From the NCBI RefSeq assembly GCF_037076555.1, contig NZ_AP029023.1:1426001-1490000 (forward strand): 64,000 nucleotides of DNA, written 5' to 3'. Of this stretch, positions 31,140-41,423 are shown one piece after another. The stretch is from Methylophilus sp. DW102 (GTDB lineage Bacteria; Pseudomonadota; Gammaproteobacteria; Burkholderiales; Methylophilaceae). Position 1 is the stretch's first letter; each line of letters starts with the position of its first letter. The position numbers and the translations under genes are program-made. The notes beneath the pieces were generated by a model. It had not been told where the DNA came from, ran no database searches, and saw only the letters and a program-made list of their open reading frames with translations.

Positions 31140-32108
31140 ATGGTGTCGCAACGAATTCGTAAATCGGGACCTTTTGATCTTTCAATGATTACCCTAGAAT
31201 ATCCTTATTTTTCTCAGTTACTTGCAATTGCAATAAACCAGATCAAAGAGCTTCCTGACTTTTTTGATGATGACAAAATAGCAGTAATGTCCGACTTCGG
31301 AGCGGAGCATAAAGGCGCACGCTGTAATACTTACACTTTCCTGTTATACGCCCAAAGTAAAATAGGAGTGTTTGAATTGGAGGTTCAGAAGCTAAGATCA
31401 AAGCATGGGATATTGGATCCTTACAGTGAGTTTAAATACAAAGATTTGAAATATGGACCACGAAGCAGGGCATTGCCAGAATTTCTAAAACTCGTAGATA
31501 GCTTTATCCATGGGGCGCTTATTACGATTGCAATAGATCGAGATATAGATACGGTTTTTGGTCCATCCAAACAGGACACTTTCCCACTGATCGAAAAGCA
31601 TCTTCAAGACCTGGGGTATGGAAACTGGCAAGGGGCAATAGGTGAGAAGGCATTACGTATTTGTCATTCAGTAGCTCTATTTACTGCGCTTACCTCCAGA
31701 AAAAATCAACGCTTTCTTTGGTACTGTGACTCAGATGCAATTAATGATGATGGTAATGAGAGGAAGTTTTCGGACACTCAAAAACTTTTTGCGCGGATAT
31801 TAGGTATGTATGCGCAGCATGAATATGAATTAATTGGATTTGCTAAGTCATTTAAAAACAAAACCTATCTTGATGATTTACTAAGTATCGCTGATTTCGG
31901 GGCAGGGATAGTTCAAGATATTATGAAATGGCACAAATCAGGTAGTGACACTATGCCAGGGGGGGATGAAAAAGAGCTGATCTTGAAGTGGATCACCAAT
32001 CAAGGGAGATTTTTATCAAAGATAACAATCGAGATCAGTAAATTACCAAATGGAGAGGTTGGCAGCGGTATTATAGAATTTAAGCCTGCTTCTGGAGCGA
32101 GCTACTAG
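31140..32108 (+). CDS. DUF3800/RNase H-fold-like orphan protein
   Basis: 322 residues. A strand with Asp52 (IAVMSDFGAEHKG), then ALITIAIDRDID (Asp133), a QRFLWYCDSDAINDD strand (Asp197/Asp199) and a late SIADFGAGIVQDIM (Asp252). The order of four acidic positions on strands resembles DUF3800 proteins, which have an RNase H-like fold and are common in defence islands. AT-rich, divergent from the neighbouring orphan across a 135-bp AT-rich gap. Possibly a nuclease in phage exclusion; by-eye assignment. Confidence 0.55.
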   Translation: MVSQRIRKSGPFDLSMITLEYPYFSQLLAIAINQIKELPDFFDDDKIAVMSDFGAEHKGARCNTYTFLLYAQSKIGVFELEVQKLRSKHGILDPYSEFKYKDLKYGPRSRALPEFLKLVDSFIHGALITIAIDRDIDTVFGPSKQDTFPLIEKHLQDLGYGNWQGAIGEKALRICHSVALFTALTSRKNQRFLWYCDSDAINDDGNERKFSDTQKLFARILGMYAQHEYELIGFAKSFKNKTYLDDLLSIADFGAGIVQDIMKWHKSGSDTMPGGDEKELILKWITNQGRFLSKITIEISKLPNGEVGSGIIEFKPASGASY

Positions 32109-32236
32109 AAACGATGTTAAACTGGCCTAATGTTGTATCAATTCAACCAGATTGAAATTTATGCGGGTAGGTTTTCGGGTAACTTAAAAGAAAAAAATCC
32201 TAGGTTATTGCTAACAAAGGATTTATTTGATCTTGC

Positions 32237-32321
32237 TGGTGCCCAGAAGAGGACTCGAACCTCCACGTCGTTAAACACTAGTACCTGAAACTAGCGCGTC
32301 TACCAATTTCGCCATCTGGGC
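32237..32321 (-). tRNA. tRNA-Leu (anticodon CAG)
   Basis: On the - strand the acceptor arm GCCCAGA...TCTGGGC is complete and an encoded ACCA follows. The D-arm has AAATTGGTAGACGCG, the anticodon arm CTAGT-TTCAGGT-ACTAG gives CAG, a long variable arm is present (class II), and the T-arm has GGTTCGAGTCC. Sits between the accessory region and rnr. Confidence 0.96.
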
Positions 32322-32356
32322 TAAAGAAGCTGTGCATTTTAAAGGAAGAATAAATA

Positions 32357-34834
32357 TTGTCAACCAGAAAAACTAAAAAATCCCTGCGTGCAAATGACCC
32401 GCAGGCCCAGCGAGAAGCTGAGTTATACCAAACACCGCTGCCTAGTCGCGAGTTGGTGTTGCAGTTGTTGTCAGACCAGGGAATTCCCCTGAGTGCTGAG
32501 CAGATTTATGTGATGCTCGATATCAGCCATGATGAGCGTGACATTTTTAACCGCCGGTTGGGCGCGATGGAGCGCGATGGCCAGTTGATGCGTAACCGCA
32601 AGGGCGCGTTTTGTTTACCGGATAAAATCCATTTGATCGCGGGGACCGTGTTCGGACATACCGATGGTTATGGGTTCCTGGTCCCCGATGATAAAACCAA
32701 AAATCCTGAAGATATCTTTTTAGGCCCCAAGGAAATGACCTTGGTCATGCATGGCGACCGCGCCATGGTGCGGTTGGCCGGGGTGGATCGCAGAGGTCGG
32801 CCTGAGGGCAAGCTGGTTGAGGTGCTTGAGCGGGCGAATAAGACCCTGGTGGGGCGCGTGATTCGCGCCCAGGGCGTGACCATCGTTGCGGCTGAAGACA
32901 AGCGTATCAGCCAGGATATCCTGATTCCTTACCATCTGGATATGGACGCGCAAGTGGGGCAGGTGGTGACGGTTGAGTTAACCGAATATCCTTCTTCGCA
33001 CTCTAACCCCATGGGCAAGATTGTCGAGATTTTGGGCAATTATGCGGATAGCGGCATGGAGATTGAGATTGCCTTGCGCAAGCATCATTTGCCGCACCAG
33101 TTCAATCCTGCGGCGCTCAAGCAGGCAGAAGACTTTCCTAAAACCGTACAAGCCAAAGATTATAAAGGCCGCAAGGATTTACGTGATTTGGCTTTGATTA
33201 CGATTGATGGCGAAACTGCACGCGACTTTGACGATGCTGTGTTTGCCGAGCCGCAAGGCAAAGGTTGGCGCCTGGTGGTGGCGATTGCGGACGTGAGTTT
33301 TTATGTGCAGCCTGGGGACGCGCTGGATAAAGAGGCGTTTGACCGCGGTAACTCGGTGTATTTTCCGCGCCGTGTGATCCCGATGTTGCCGGAGGCTTTG
33401 TCTAACGGGCTGTGTTCGTTGAACCCGGATGTTGAGCGATTGTGCATGGTATGCGATATGCAGGTGGACGGGCAGGGCGTGGTCAAGCAATACCAGTTTT
33501 ACCCGTCGGTGATGCGGTCTAAAGCGCGCATGACGTATACCAAAGTCGCTGCCTTATTGCAGGGCGAAGATGCTGCGTTGAGTGAGGAATATACCTGGCT
33601 GTTACCGCATTTGCAGAACTTGAATAGCGTATTCAGACTCATGCTGACACAACGCGAAAAACGCGGTGCGGTGGAGTTTGAATCCACTGAAACCATGATG
33701 GTGTTTAACGATAATGGCAAAATCGACAAGATTGTGCCGGTGGTGCGCAATGATGCGCATAAACTGATTGAAGAGTGCATGCTGGCGGCCAACGTCTGTG
33801 CCGCTGACTTTTTGCTCAAAAACGAGCAGACCTGCCTGTTCCGTATCCATGAAGGGCCGACGCCAGAAAAACTGGAGGCCTTGCGCCTGTTTATGGGCGA
33901 ATTTGGTTTTGGTGTGGGTGGGGGCGAGAGCCCGCACGCCAAAGACTACGCCAAACTCATGCAGCGTATCAAAGAACGTCCGGATGCGCAGTTATTACAG
34001 ACGGTCTTGTTACGCTCGATGCAGCAGGCGGTGTACAGCCCGGATAACGTCGGCCACTTTGGTCTGGCGTATGAGGCGTATACGCATTTCACTTCGCCGA
34101 TCCGCCGCTATCCTGACCTGCTGGTGCATAGAGCGATCAAGGCAGTGGTTGAGGGTAAACGTTATCAGGCCAAAGACTGGCATCACCTTGGCGTGCACTG
34201 TTCCATGACCGAGCGCCGTGCCGACGACGCAACCCGCGATGTGACGAACTGGCTCAAATGCTTTTACATGCAGGATAAGGTGGGCGAGGTGTTCAGTGGC
34301 ACGGTGGCAGGCGTCACCAGCTTTGGTTTGTTTGTGGCGCTGGATGAGGTTTATGTGGAAGGCTTGCTGCATGTCACCGACCTGGGCAATGACTACTTCA
34401 TCCATGACAAAGCCCGTCATGAGATGGTGGGCGAGCGCACCGGCGTGCGCTATCGTTTAGGCGACCGCTTAACCGTGAAGGTGGTGCGTGTGGATCTTGA
34501 AACCACGCGTATTGACTTTACACTGGTCGGCAAGTCAGAGGGCGTGGTTGATCCGGCAGATGGTACTGTCGCTGAATCGTTGGCCGTGTCCAGCGTGAAA
34601 AAGACACGGTCTACCAAGCCGGTTGAAAAGGTGGTGCCCGCAGTGTGGGAAGCACCCAAAACGGCTAAACAACCAGCCAAAAAATCAACCAGATCCGGCA
34701 CCAGCACGCCTCGCAGCGCCGCAGACAAGCCCGCTGCGAGCAAACCTGCTCCGGCCAGAAGTCGCTCAGCCAAAGACAAGGGCCGCCATTCTGCGCAAAA
34801 AAATAAAGGCAAACCCAAGGCGAAAGCCCGATAA
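32357..34834 (+). CDS. rnr: Ribonuclease R
   Basis: 825 residues, from a TTG with AAGGAAG about 10 nt upstream. N-terminal winged-helix and cold-shock domains lie at ~20-240. The RNB catalytic core begins LALITIDGETARDFDDAVFAEP near 280 with the Asp cluster, and FTSPIRRYPDLLVHRAI is near 580. The S1 domain is at ~645-725, followed by a ~90-residue Lys/Pro-rich basic tail typical of RNase R. Degrades structured RNA 3' to 5' and acts in tmRNA quality control. The tail is longer than in many relatives. Upstream of rlmB in the common rnr-rlmB order. Confidence 0.96.
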   Translation: MSTRKTKKSLRANDPQAQREAELYQTPLPSRELVLQLLSDQGIPLSAEQIYVMLDISHDERDIFNRRLGAMERDGQLMRNRKGAFCLPDKIHLIAGTVFGHTDGYGFLVPDDKTKNPEDIFLGPKEMTLVMHGDRAMVRLAGVDRRGRPEGKLVEVLERANKTLVGRVIRAQGVTIVAAEDKRISQDILIPYHLDMDAQVGQVVTVELTEYPSSHSNPMGKIVEILGNYADSGMEIEIALRKHHLPHQFNPAALKQAEDFPKTVQAKDYKGRKDLRDLALITIDGETARDFDDAVFAEPQGKGWRLVVAIADVSFYVQPGDALDKEAFDRGNSVYFPRRVIPMLPEALSNGLCSLNPDVERLCMVCDMQVDGQGVVKQYQFYPSVMRSKARMTYTKVAALLQGEDAALSEEYTWLLPHLQNLNSVFRLMLTQREKRGAVEFESTETMMVFNDNGKIDKIVPVVRNDAHKLIEECMLAANVCAADFLLKNEQTCLFRIHEGPTPEKLEALRLFMGEFGFGVGGGESPHAKDYAKLMQRIKERPDAQLLQTVLLRSMQQAVYSPDNVGHFGLAYEAYTHFTSPIRRYPDLLVHRAIKAVVEGKRYQAKDWHHLGVHCSMTERRADDATRDVTNWLKCFYMQDKVGEVFSGTVAGVTSFGLFVALDEVYVEGLLHVTDLGNDYFIHDKARHEMVGERTGVRYRLGDRLTVKVVRVDLETTRIDFTLVGKSEGVVDPADGTVAESLAVSSVKKTRSTKPVEKVVPAVWEAPKTAKQPAKKSTRSGTSTPRSAADKPAASKPAPARSRSAKDKGRHSAQKNKGKPKAKAR

Positions 34835-35022
34835 TCCCAGCCGTTCAATCAGATTGAAAAATCGCTTTATGAAAAATCTGGGATAATAGCGGTTAATGCA
34901 ATATTGCCCTGCTTGGGGCATCTCGTCGCGCACGGGGCAGTGAATGTAGCTGCCTCTGCGCGATTCGTATTTTCACTTTTGCCAAAGCATAAGCAAAAGA
35001 GATCAAAAATTTAGGAGTGATT

Positions 35023-35775
35023 ATGTCGGAAGCCCGCATTTTGTTTGGTTTTCATGCGGTGTTGAGTCGCATGCGTCAGCATGGTAGCAGCATTCAGGAA
35101 ATTATTATTGACCAGGATCGGGTAGACGCGCGGATGCGTGATTTGCTTGAGATGGCTAAAGGGCAGAATATCCGCGTGATTCAGGCGGATCGCCAGCGCC
35201 TGGATGGCTTTATCGGTGCGCATGGCCGCCATCAGGGCGTGATTGCGCGCGTGATAGAAACGCCCATGCCTTACAAGGATATCCACGATGTGCTGGAGTC
35301 TGATCTGGATGAACCGCCGTTCTTCCTGGTGCTGGATGGTGTGCAAGATCCGCATAACCTCGGGGCTTGTTTGCGTGTGGCCGATGCCATGGGCGTGCAT
35401 GCGATTATTGCACCCAAAGATCGCTCTGTCGGCCTGAATGGCACGGTGCGCAAGGTAGCCAGTGGTGCGGCCGAAACGGTGCCTTTTATTGCCGTGACCA
35501 ATCTGGCGCGCACCTTACGCGAGCTGAAAGAAGCGGGGGTGTTTATTGTTGGCACCACCATGGATGCGCCGGGCTCGTTGCACAATACCAAGCTGCAAGG
35601 CCCTATCGCCCTGGTGATGGGGGCTGAGGGCGATGGCATGCGTCGATTGACCGAGGAAACGTGTGATGCCTTGATTACCATCCCCATGTTTGGCACGGTA
35701 CAAAGCCTGAATGTGAGTGTGGCCAGTGGCATTGCGTTATACGAGATTCGCCGTCAGCGCGTCTTGGCCGTCTAA
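35023..35775 (+). CDS. rlmB: 23S rRNA (guanosine-2'-O-) methyltransferase RlmB
   Basis: 250 residues from ATG 35023 with TTAGGAG upstream; a GTG 6 nt earlier is less likely. SpoU motifs: [21 protein letters not shown] near 108, GAEGDGMRR near 201, and [22 protein letters not shown] near 222. N-terminal RNA-binding domain present. Methylates G2251 in the peptidyl-transferase P loop. The ~190-bp gap before it is separate from rnr and holds no gene. Confidence 0.95.
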   Translation: MSEARILFGFHAVLSRMRQHGSSIQEIIIDQDRVDARMRDLLEMAKGQNIRVIQADRQRLDGFIGAHGRHQGVIARVIETPMPYKDIHDVLESDLDEPPFFLVLDGVQDPHNLGACLRVADAMGVHAIIAPKDRSVGLNGTVRKVASGAAETVPFIAVTNLARTLRELKEAGVFIVGTTMDAPGSLHNTKLQGPIALVMGAEGDGMRRLTEETCDALITIPMFGTVQSLNVSVASGIALYEIRRQRVLAV

Positions 35776-35793
35776 CTAAAGACCTCAATCCCC

Positions 35794-37572
35794 ATGACCC
35801 TAAGCTTGCAGGATTTGTGGCAGCAACTGCGCCAGCAGGACCGCCGTTTGTGGTTGGGGCAATGCCTGGCTTTTTGCGGGGCGATGGTAGCGGTGCCGAT
35901 TCCGCTATTGATGCCCTTGCTGGTGGATGAGGTATTACTGCACCAACCGGGCAAACTCACGAAATTAATGACGGCGCTGCTCCCCGCCGAATGGCTGGGG
36001 CCGATTGCCATTATCGTGGTGGTGACGGTGTTCACGATCAGCTTGCGCTTAAGTAGTGTGTTACTCGGCGTGGCGACCACCCGTATTTTTGTCGGCTTAT
36101 CCAAACAGGTGACGCTGGGGGTGCGGCAAATGCTGCTGGATAAACTGGGCAGGATACGCATGCAAGTCTATGAAAGCCTGGGTGCAGGTCAAGTCACTGC
36201 CAGGTTGCTCACCGATATTGAGACGCTGGACAAGTTTTTAGGCGAGACCATCGCCAAAGTGCTGGTCGCCGTCTTAAGCGTGATTGGCGTGGCTGGTGTC
36301 TTACTCTGGATGCATTGGCAACTGGCGTTGATTATCCTGTTCTTGAATCCGTTTGTGATCGCGCTGACCATGGTCTTGGGCAAAAAGGTCAAAGCCTGGA
36401 AGCAGCGAGAAAATGGCGCCTTTGAAGTTTTGTCGCAATCGGTGAATGAGACGCTGGAAGTGATGCAGCAACTGCGGGCCAGCAATAGTGACCGCCGCTT
36501 TCTGGATAAAGCCAAGCAGGCGGCTGAAGCAGTCAGAGCCGCCGCAACGGCTTCCGGCTGGAAGTCTGACGCGCTGGCGCGTTTGTCATTCGGCGTGTTT
36601 ATATTTGGCTTTGAGATTTTTCGTGCCGTCGCCATGTTGATGGTGGTGTTTTCCAACTTGTCTGTCGGCCAGATGATCGCCGTGTTTGGCTACCTGTGGT
36701 TCATGATGGGCCCGGTGCAAGAGCTGTTGTCGGTACAAGTGTCTTATTACGCGGCCAAGGCGGCGCTGGGTCGGATCAACCAGGTATTGGCGGCGGATGA
36801 AGAACCCCATTATCCTGCCACCGTACAAGCCCTGGATGCACATTCGCCCGCAGCAATCCGCCTGCAAAACGTGACCTTTGCTTATGGCGAAGGAGATCCT
36901 ATTCTGGCCGACGTGACGCTGGATATAGCACCGGGTGAGCAAGTGGCGCTGGTTGGCGTCTCAGGCGCGGGCAAGTCCACCCTGGTGCAACTGTTGCTAG
37001 GCTTATATGCCCCCACTCAGGGCCAGATCTTGTTCAACGGCCAGCCGATTGAGCAGTTGGGCTATGCACAAGTGCGCGAACACTTGGGCGTGGTGTTGCA
37101 ACAACCCATGTTGTTTAATGACAGCGTGCGCCAAAACCTGAGTCTGGAGACCGCTTATTCGGATGATGCCTTATGGCAGGCGCTTGAAATTGCGCAGCTG
37201 GCGCAATTTGTGCGCGATTTGCCACAAGGGCTGGCGTCTCAGCTTGGACGCAGTGGGGTGCGCTTGTCCGGTGGCCAACGTCAACGGCTGGCGATTGCCC
37301 GCATGATGCTGAAACAGCCGCAAATCGTCATCTTGGATGAGGCGACCTCCATGCTGGATACGCATACAGAAGCTTTGCTGCATCAGGCAATGCGCACTTT
37401 TTTGCGTGGGCGTACGACCATCATCATTGCTCACAGATTATCTGCCGTGAAAGAGGCTGACCGCGTGCTGGTGTTTGATGGTGGCCGCATCATTGAGGAG
37501 GGGCAGCATGACACGCTGGTACAGCAGGCCGGCAGTGTCTATCAACGCTTGTATGGCCAGCAGGCCAGCTAA
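35794..37572 (+). CDS. ABC exporter, fused permease-ATPase (MsbA-like)
   Basis: 592 residues. Six membrane segments lie in residues ~20-300, then an ATPase domain with Walker A GVSGAGKST near 388, Q-loop, LSGGQRQRLAIARMM signature near 490 and Walker B QIVILDEAT near 510. One half-transporter that works as a dimer; the sequence does not fix the substrate (lipid, peptide or drug). Starts 18 nt after rlmB without a strong ribosome binding site. Confidence 0.9.
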   Translation: MTLSLQDLWQQLRQQDRRLWLGQCLAFCGAMVAVPIPLLMPLLVDEVLLHQPGKLTKLMTALLPAEWLGPIAIIVVVTVFTISLRLSSVLLGVATTRIFVGLSKQVTLGVRQMLLDKLGRIRMQVYESLGAGQVTARLLTDIETLDKFLGETIAKVLVAVLSVIGVAGVLLWMHWQLALIILFLNPFVIALTMVLGKKVKAWKQRENGAFEVLSQSVNETLEVMQQLRASNSDRRFLDKAKQAAEAVRAAATASGWKSDALARLSFGVFIFGFEIFRAVAMLMVVFSNLSVGQMIAVFGYLWFMMGPVQELLSVQVSYYAAKAALGRINQVLAADEEPHYPATVQALDAHSPAAIRLQNVTFAYGEGDPILADVTLDIAPGEQVALVGVSGAGKSTLVQLLLGLYAPTQGQILFNGQPIEQLGYAQVREHLGVVLQQPMLFNDSVRQNLSLETAYSDDALWQALEIAQLAQFVRDLPQGLASQLGRSGVRLSGGQRQRLAIARMMLKQPQIVILDEATSMLDTHTEALLHQAMRTFLRGRTTIIIAHRLSAVKEADRVLVFDGGRIIEEGQHDTLVQQAGSVYQRLYGQQAS

Positions 37573-37619
37573 TATTTGAGCCGGCTGCAGCTAAATGCAG
37601 GCGCTCGCAAGGTAATACG

Positions 37620-39368
37620 TTAAGGCTTCAACAGACGAGACACTTCACTGCCTGGTTTGGCAGCGTCGCCACTGGTATTGAGCACATGTGTGATTTCGCC
37701 TGTCCCGCCCAGCGAAACGCTGGTCATGCGCTCAAACTGGATATGATCGCCCAGCGGTGCCTCAATCGCGCTACTCAGTTTGACTTCCGGATTGTCATTA
37801 AAAAAGCAGTACACGCCCATGCCGATGGCCCTGTGCTGTGTGACGTGATCAGCCACCTTGTAAGAGGCAAAGCCGTTGCTGCTGCCATTCATCCAGCTGG
37901 CCTGGTTGGGGACATCATAGGGCGCTTCACTCTGGTAAAAGTACACGGCGCCATTTTCGCCATTCCACACGGTTTGGTAGTCGTGGAAGTGCTCGACAAA
38001 CAAGCCATACATGGTGACATCATCCCCGTTCACCACGATGCCATGCTTGGTTTTGTTCATAGACCAGCCGATGCCGTTGCCATGGTCGCCGCGCCATACC
38101 CACAAGTTATCGCCAATCACGTGATTGCTATTGATGATGACGCTATGCGTGGCATTGCCCACGCTGGCGCCGCCTACCCGGAAAAACACATCATGCAGGC
38201 TGATCGGGTTTTGGGCATGCGAGGTGGCGGTTTTGCTTAGGCCAACTTGCAATAACACCTCACTGTTTTTCTCACCTGCATCAAACAGCAGGCCGCCAAG
38301 GATCACGCCATCGACATCTTGCACTTGCATGGCGGGGTTGCCATGGGTAGGCAGCAGGGTGGCGATGCCCAAGCCGAGCACCACGGTATTGGCGCGCGAA
38401 ATGTTGAGGACTTTGTCTAGCGGGTAAATGCCCGGCGTCAGCAACAGATGCAGGCCTTTGGCAAGCGCCGCATTCAGGCTGTCAGCGTTATCTGTTGCCG
38501 CTTTGGCAATATAAAAACGGCTCAAGGGAATGGTCGTGCCGTTCAGGTGAGCGTCTTGCCAACTGATGCCTTGCGTCTGCTGACGCAACGGAGGGACGTA
38601 AACCTGGTATTCACCAGCCGCGGTCACTGTCAAAAACGGCTTCTCGCGTACGATAGGCGTTTGCGGGACGTCGGTATAGGGTGGGTTAGGCCAATGCGAC
38701 GCATCCGGGGCATGCTTGACGCCAACAAAGACCATATTCCAGTTGGCATTGGTCCAGCTGCCAATGTTGCTGTTTCTGGTTAACCATTGCTGCTGGGTGC
38801 CCGAATTGACTTGCTGGTCAATCAGGCTGTCGGCGATAAAGCCACCACTGGACCAGCCGCCATTATCATCCAGCAACATATTGCCACGCACATGCAGACG
38901 ACGTAGCGGTGAAGCTTGCGACACCGCCCATTGCATGGTGCCATTATCCGGCGTCACCGACAGGTTCTCTACGCTACGCCAGAAATTTTGTGTGGCATCT
39001 TCTTCGTGCCAGGTGGCCTTGACCTCAATCCCGCCCTGCAACATGACCTCATCAGGGTAGCGGCCCAGACCCATGAGCTGGGTATAAAAGCCCAGCTTGA
39101 TCTTGTTATGGTAGACGCCCGGTTTGAACAATACCGCATAGCGTTCAGGCCCAAACTGGTTACTTTCTTGTTGTTTGAACAGGGCATCCAGCCTGGTCTG
39201 TACTTCTTCCGCCGGCATTTGTGGGTCGAGTACAAACACGTTCTCGCCAAAGTCGGGGGCACTGGCTTGCACTTTATGGGCATCCGCCTGGCATCCGGCT
39301 AAAAACAAAGCGGTGAGGCCCGCGCCAAATAGGGTAAACAGTGTTTTGTCGGCAATCCCGGAATACAT
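37620..39368 (-). CDS. Secreted lipoprotein with beta-helix-like domain
   Basis: 582 residues from ATG 39368, chosen because a signal peptide follows immediately; the frame is open further upstream. MYSGIADKTLFTLFGAGLTA-LFLAGC has lipobox LAGC (Cys26). The mature part has alternating short strands and turns (SVIINSNHVIGDNLWVWRGDHG, GIVVNGDDVTMYGLFVEH) of right-handed beta-helix type, like pectate lyase and 'coagulation factor 5/8 type' annotated proteins. Probably binds or cleaves surface polysaccharide. Convergent with the ABC exporter gene. Confidence 0.7.
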   Translation of the reverse strand: MYSGIADKTLFTLFGAGLTALFLAGCQADAHKVQASAPDFGENVFVLDPQMPAEEVQTRLDALFKQQESNQFGPERYAVLFKPGVYHNKIKLGFYTQLMGLGRYPDEVMLQGGIEVKATWHEEDATQNFWRSVENLSVTPDNGTMQWAVSQASPLRRLHVRGNMLLDDNGGWSSGGFIADSLIDQQVNSGTQQQWLTRNSNIGSWTNANWNMVFVGVKHAPDASHWPNPPYTDVPQTPIVREKPFLTVTAAGEYQVYVPPLRQQTQGISWQDAHLNGTTIPLSRFYIAKAATDNADSLNAALAKGLHLLLTPGIYPLDKVLNISRANTVVLGLGIATLLPTHGNPAMQVQDVDGVILGGLLFDAGEKNSEVLLQVGLSKTATSHAQNPISLHDVFFRVGGASVGNATHSVIINSNHVIGDNLWVWRGDHGNGIGWSMNKTKHGIVVNGDDVTMYGLFVEHFHDYQTVWNGENGAVYFYQSEAPYDVPNQASWMNGSSNGFASYKVADHVTQHRAIGMGVYCFFNDNPEVKLSSAIEAPLGDHIQFERMTSVSLGGTGEITHVLNTSGDAAKPGSEVSRLLKP

Positions 39369-39509
39369 AAACAGTTCGCTTTCTCTTACAAGTCCTCTAG
39401 TCAGGACCACGCTATTGTCCAGAAAATTCAAATTTTGTTGGCTTGCATGGCCGTCAGCAATGGGTGGTGCGATCCCGGGTTGCCAGACCTGCTGAGCTAG
39501 TTCAGCAAA

Positions 39510-40997
39510 CTAACCCAGTTGCAAGGTACTCAAGGTTTCGCTACGCACACGTGCCAGCAGTTGCGCATCGTCAATCAATGATTCTCCATAGGAGGGAATC
39601 ATGGACTTGAGCGTCTCTTGCCAGCCCTCGCTTTGCATGCGTTTGGCAAAGCAGCGTTGTAATACATCCAGCATGGCCTGGACGCTCACCGATGCGCCAG
39701 GCGAAGCGCCGAGCAAGGCCGCCAGGCTGCCATCGGCGCTGGCCACAATCTCAGTGCCAAATTCGAGTTTGCCCCAATGCTGATGGCAGCGCTTGATGAT
39801 TTGTACCCGCTGCCCGGCGTGCGCCAATTGCCAGTGTTGGCTATCGGCCGCAGGCAGAAATACGCGCAAGGCAGACATACGCTGCTCATGCGTTTGAAAC
39901 ACTTCCTTGATCAGGTATTTGGTCAGGTCCAGATTGTGTCGGCCCGCACCGAGCAGGCTCTTGATGTTTCTGACTTTAACGGATTTGGCCAAGTCGAAAC
40001 GCGAGCCTTGCTTGAGAAAGCGCGTGGTGAATCCGGCATAGGGCCCAAATAGCAGCGCAGGCTTGCCTTGTATCATGCGCGTATCCAGATGCGGCACCGA
40101 CATGGGTGGTGCGCCGACCGCAGCCTGGCTGTAAACCTTGGCATGATGGGTGTTGATCAGCGAGGGTTCATTACAAATCAACCATTGGCCACTGACCGGA
40201 AAACCGCCATAGCCATTCGCTTCAGGGATCCCCGACTGCTGCAACAAGGGCAAGGCGCCGCCGCCGGCACCTAAAAACACAAACTGGGCTTCCAGAGTTT
40301 GTTTTTTACCAGTGACCAGATCCTGCACTTGAACTTGCCAGGGATGTTTTTCGCGCTTGTTCACTTGCTTGAGCTTGGTCACGCGGGATTGGGTAAGCAA
40401 GGTAAAGTTGGCTTGCGTCTTGAGGTGAGTCACCAACTGCCTTGTCAGTGCGCCAAAATTGACATCCGAGCCATGGGCAACGCGTGTGGCAGACATGTGC
40501 GCGCCGCTTTCACGGCCACGCATCATCAGGGGCATCCACTCGTTCAGGGTTTCCGGCTGGTTGCTCCACTGCATCTCTGCAAATAAAGGATGTGCTTGTA
40601 ACAACTCAAATCGCTGACGCAAAAAAGCACCGTCTTCAGCACCCCAAACCGCACTCAGGTGCGGGACGCGCTGGATAAACGCTGCCGCTTGCAGCGCCCC
40701 TTCTTTTGTCAGGGTAGACCAATATTGCAGAGAGACCTCAAAGGCGGCGTTGATCTCCAGCGCGCGCCGAATCTGAATGTCTCCCTGCCGGTTTTTGGGG
40801 GTGTAGTTGAGCTCACAATACCCCGCATGGCCAGTGCCTGCATTATTCAGTGCATCAGAACTTTCAAGCGCAACGTCTTCGAGTTGCTCCACCATGCATA
40901 TGCTTAAGGTCGGGTCGAGTCTATGCAATAGAGACGCCAGCGTTGCGCTCATAATGCCGCCGCCAACCAGCACGACATCGATGTCTGTTGTTGCCAT
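39510..40997 (-). CDS. mqo: Malate:quinone oxidoreductase
   Basis: 495 residues, the standard length. The FAD-binding motif VVLVGGGIMSATLASLLHR is at the N-terminus. Further family features are GTGHAGYCELNYTPK near 55, GAGGGALPLLQQSGIPE near 245, and PAADSQHWQLAHAGQRVQIIK near 385. Oxidises malate to oxaloacetate and passes electrons to quinone at the membrane. Confidence 0.95.
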   Translation of the reverse strand: MATTDIDVVLVGGGIMSATLASLLHRLDPTLSICMVEQLEDVALESSDALNNAGTGHAGYCELNYTPKNRQGDIQIRRALEINAAFEVSLQYWSTLTKEGALQAAAFIQRVPHLSAVWGAEDGAFLRQRFELLQAHPLFAEMQWSNQPETLNEWMPLMMRGRESGAHMSATRVAHGSDVNFGALTRQLVTHLKTQANFTLLTQSRVTKLKQVNKREKHPWQVQVQDLVTGKKQTLEAQFVFLGAGGGALPLLQQSGIPEANGYGGFPVSGQWLICNEPSLINTHHAKVYSQAAVGAPPMSVPHLDTRMIQGKPALLFGPYAGFTTRFLKQGSRFDLAKSVKVRNIKSLLGAGRHNLDLTKYLIKEVFQTHEQRMSALRVFLPAADSQHWQLAHAGQRVQIIKRCHQHWGKLEFGTEIVASADGSLAALLGASPGASVSVQAMLDVLQRCFAKRMQSEGWQETLKSMIPSYGESLIDDAQLLARVRSETLSTLQLG

Positions 40998-41423
40998 GGT
41001 GCGAGTGTCCCCTCATTGTCGCGCCTGCAGATTGGGCGCAAATTATATTGACGCCGCGCATTATAAATCGAAAAACCACGCGTATCATCTAAACTTGATG
41101 CTTTCGTGACGCATGCCAATAAGCCTGGGGCTAACTTGTCAATAAATTGCTTTTACGGTAAGCTTAAGGATGAAATTAAAAAGGTTCAAAACCACAAAAA
41201 AATCAAGCCTGGCTTAGGTTTATCTTCAACCGGATTTGACTGGAACAAGATTTACTGGGTCGTTGATCTGAATTTCCGATTTGGTGTTGTCTCATGGCAG
41301 TCGTTATGCTCTTGAGACACCTAAATTTAGGCGCATGAAAATGTTTGCGAGTGGCTAGCCGGCATAGCCACCATGCGGATCTAGTCCGATCAGGCTTAAA
41401 AACACAAAAGGGTTGGGGTGTAT
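40998..41423. other. Intergenic 426 bp without a convincing gene
   Basis: Divergent region between mqo and a small membrane gene. A GTG-started 69-codon frame at 41106-41315 lacks a ribosome binding site and looks unnatural. A hairpin GTGGCTA-7 nt-TAGCCAC occupies 41351-41371, just before the small gene. Promoters for both sides are presumably here but I could not place them. Confidence 0.5.

Noticed and set aside
32200..32360. Phage attachment site in the tRNA-Leu gene
   Set aside because: The phage uses a Mu-type DDE transposase, not a tyrosine integrase, and no duplicated tRNA 3' end was seen.
41106..41315. 69-codon frame before the small membrane gene
   Set aside because: GTG start without ribosome binding site and no sensible protein features.
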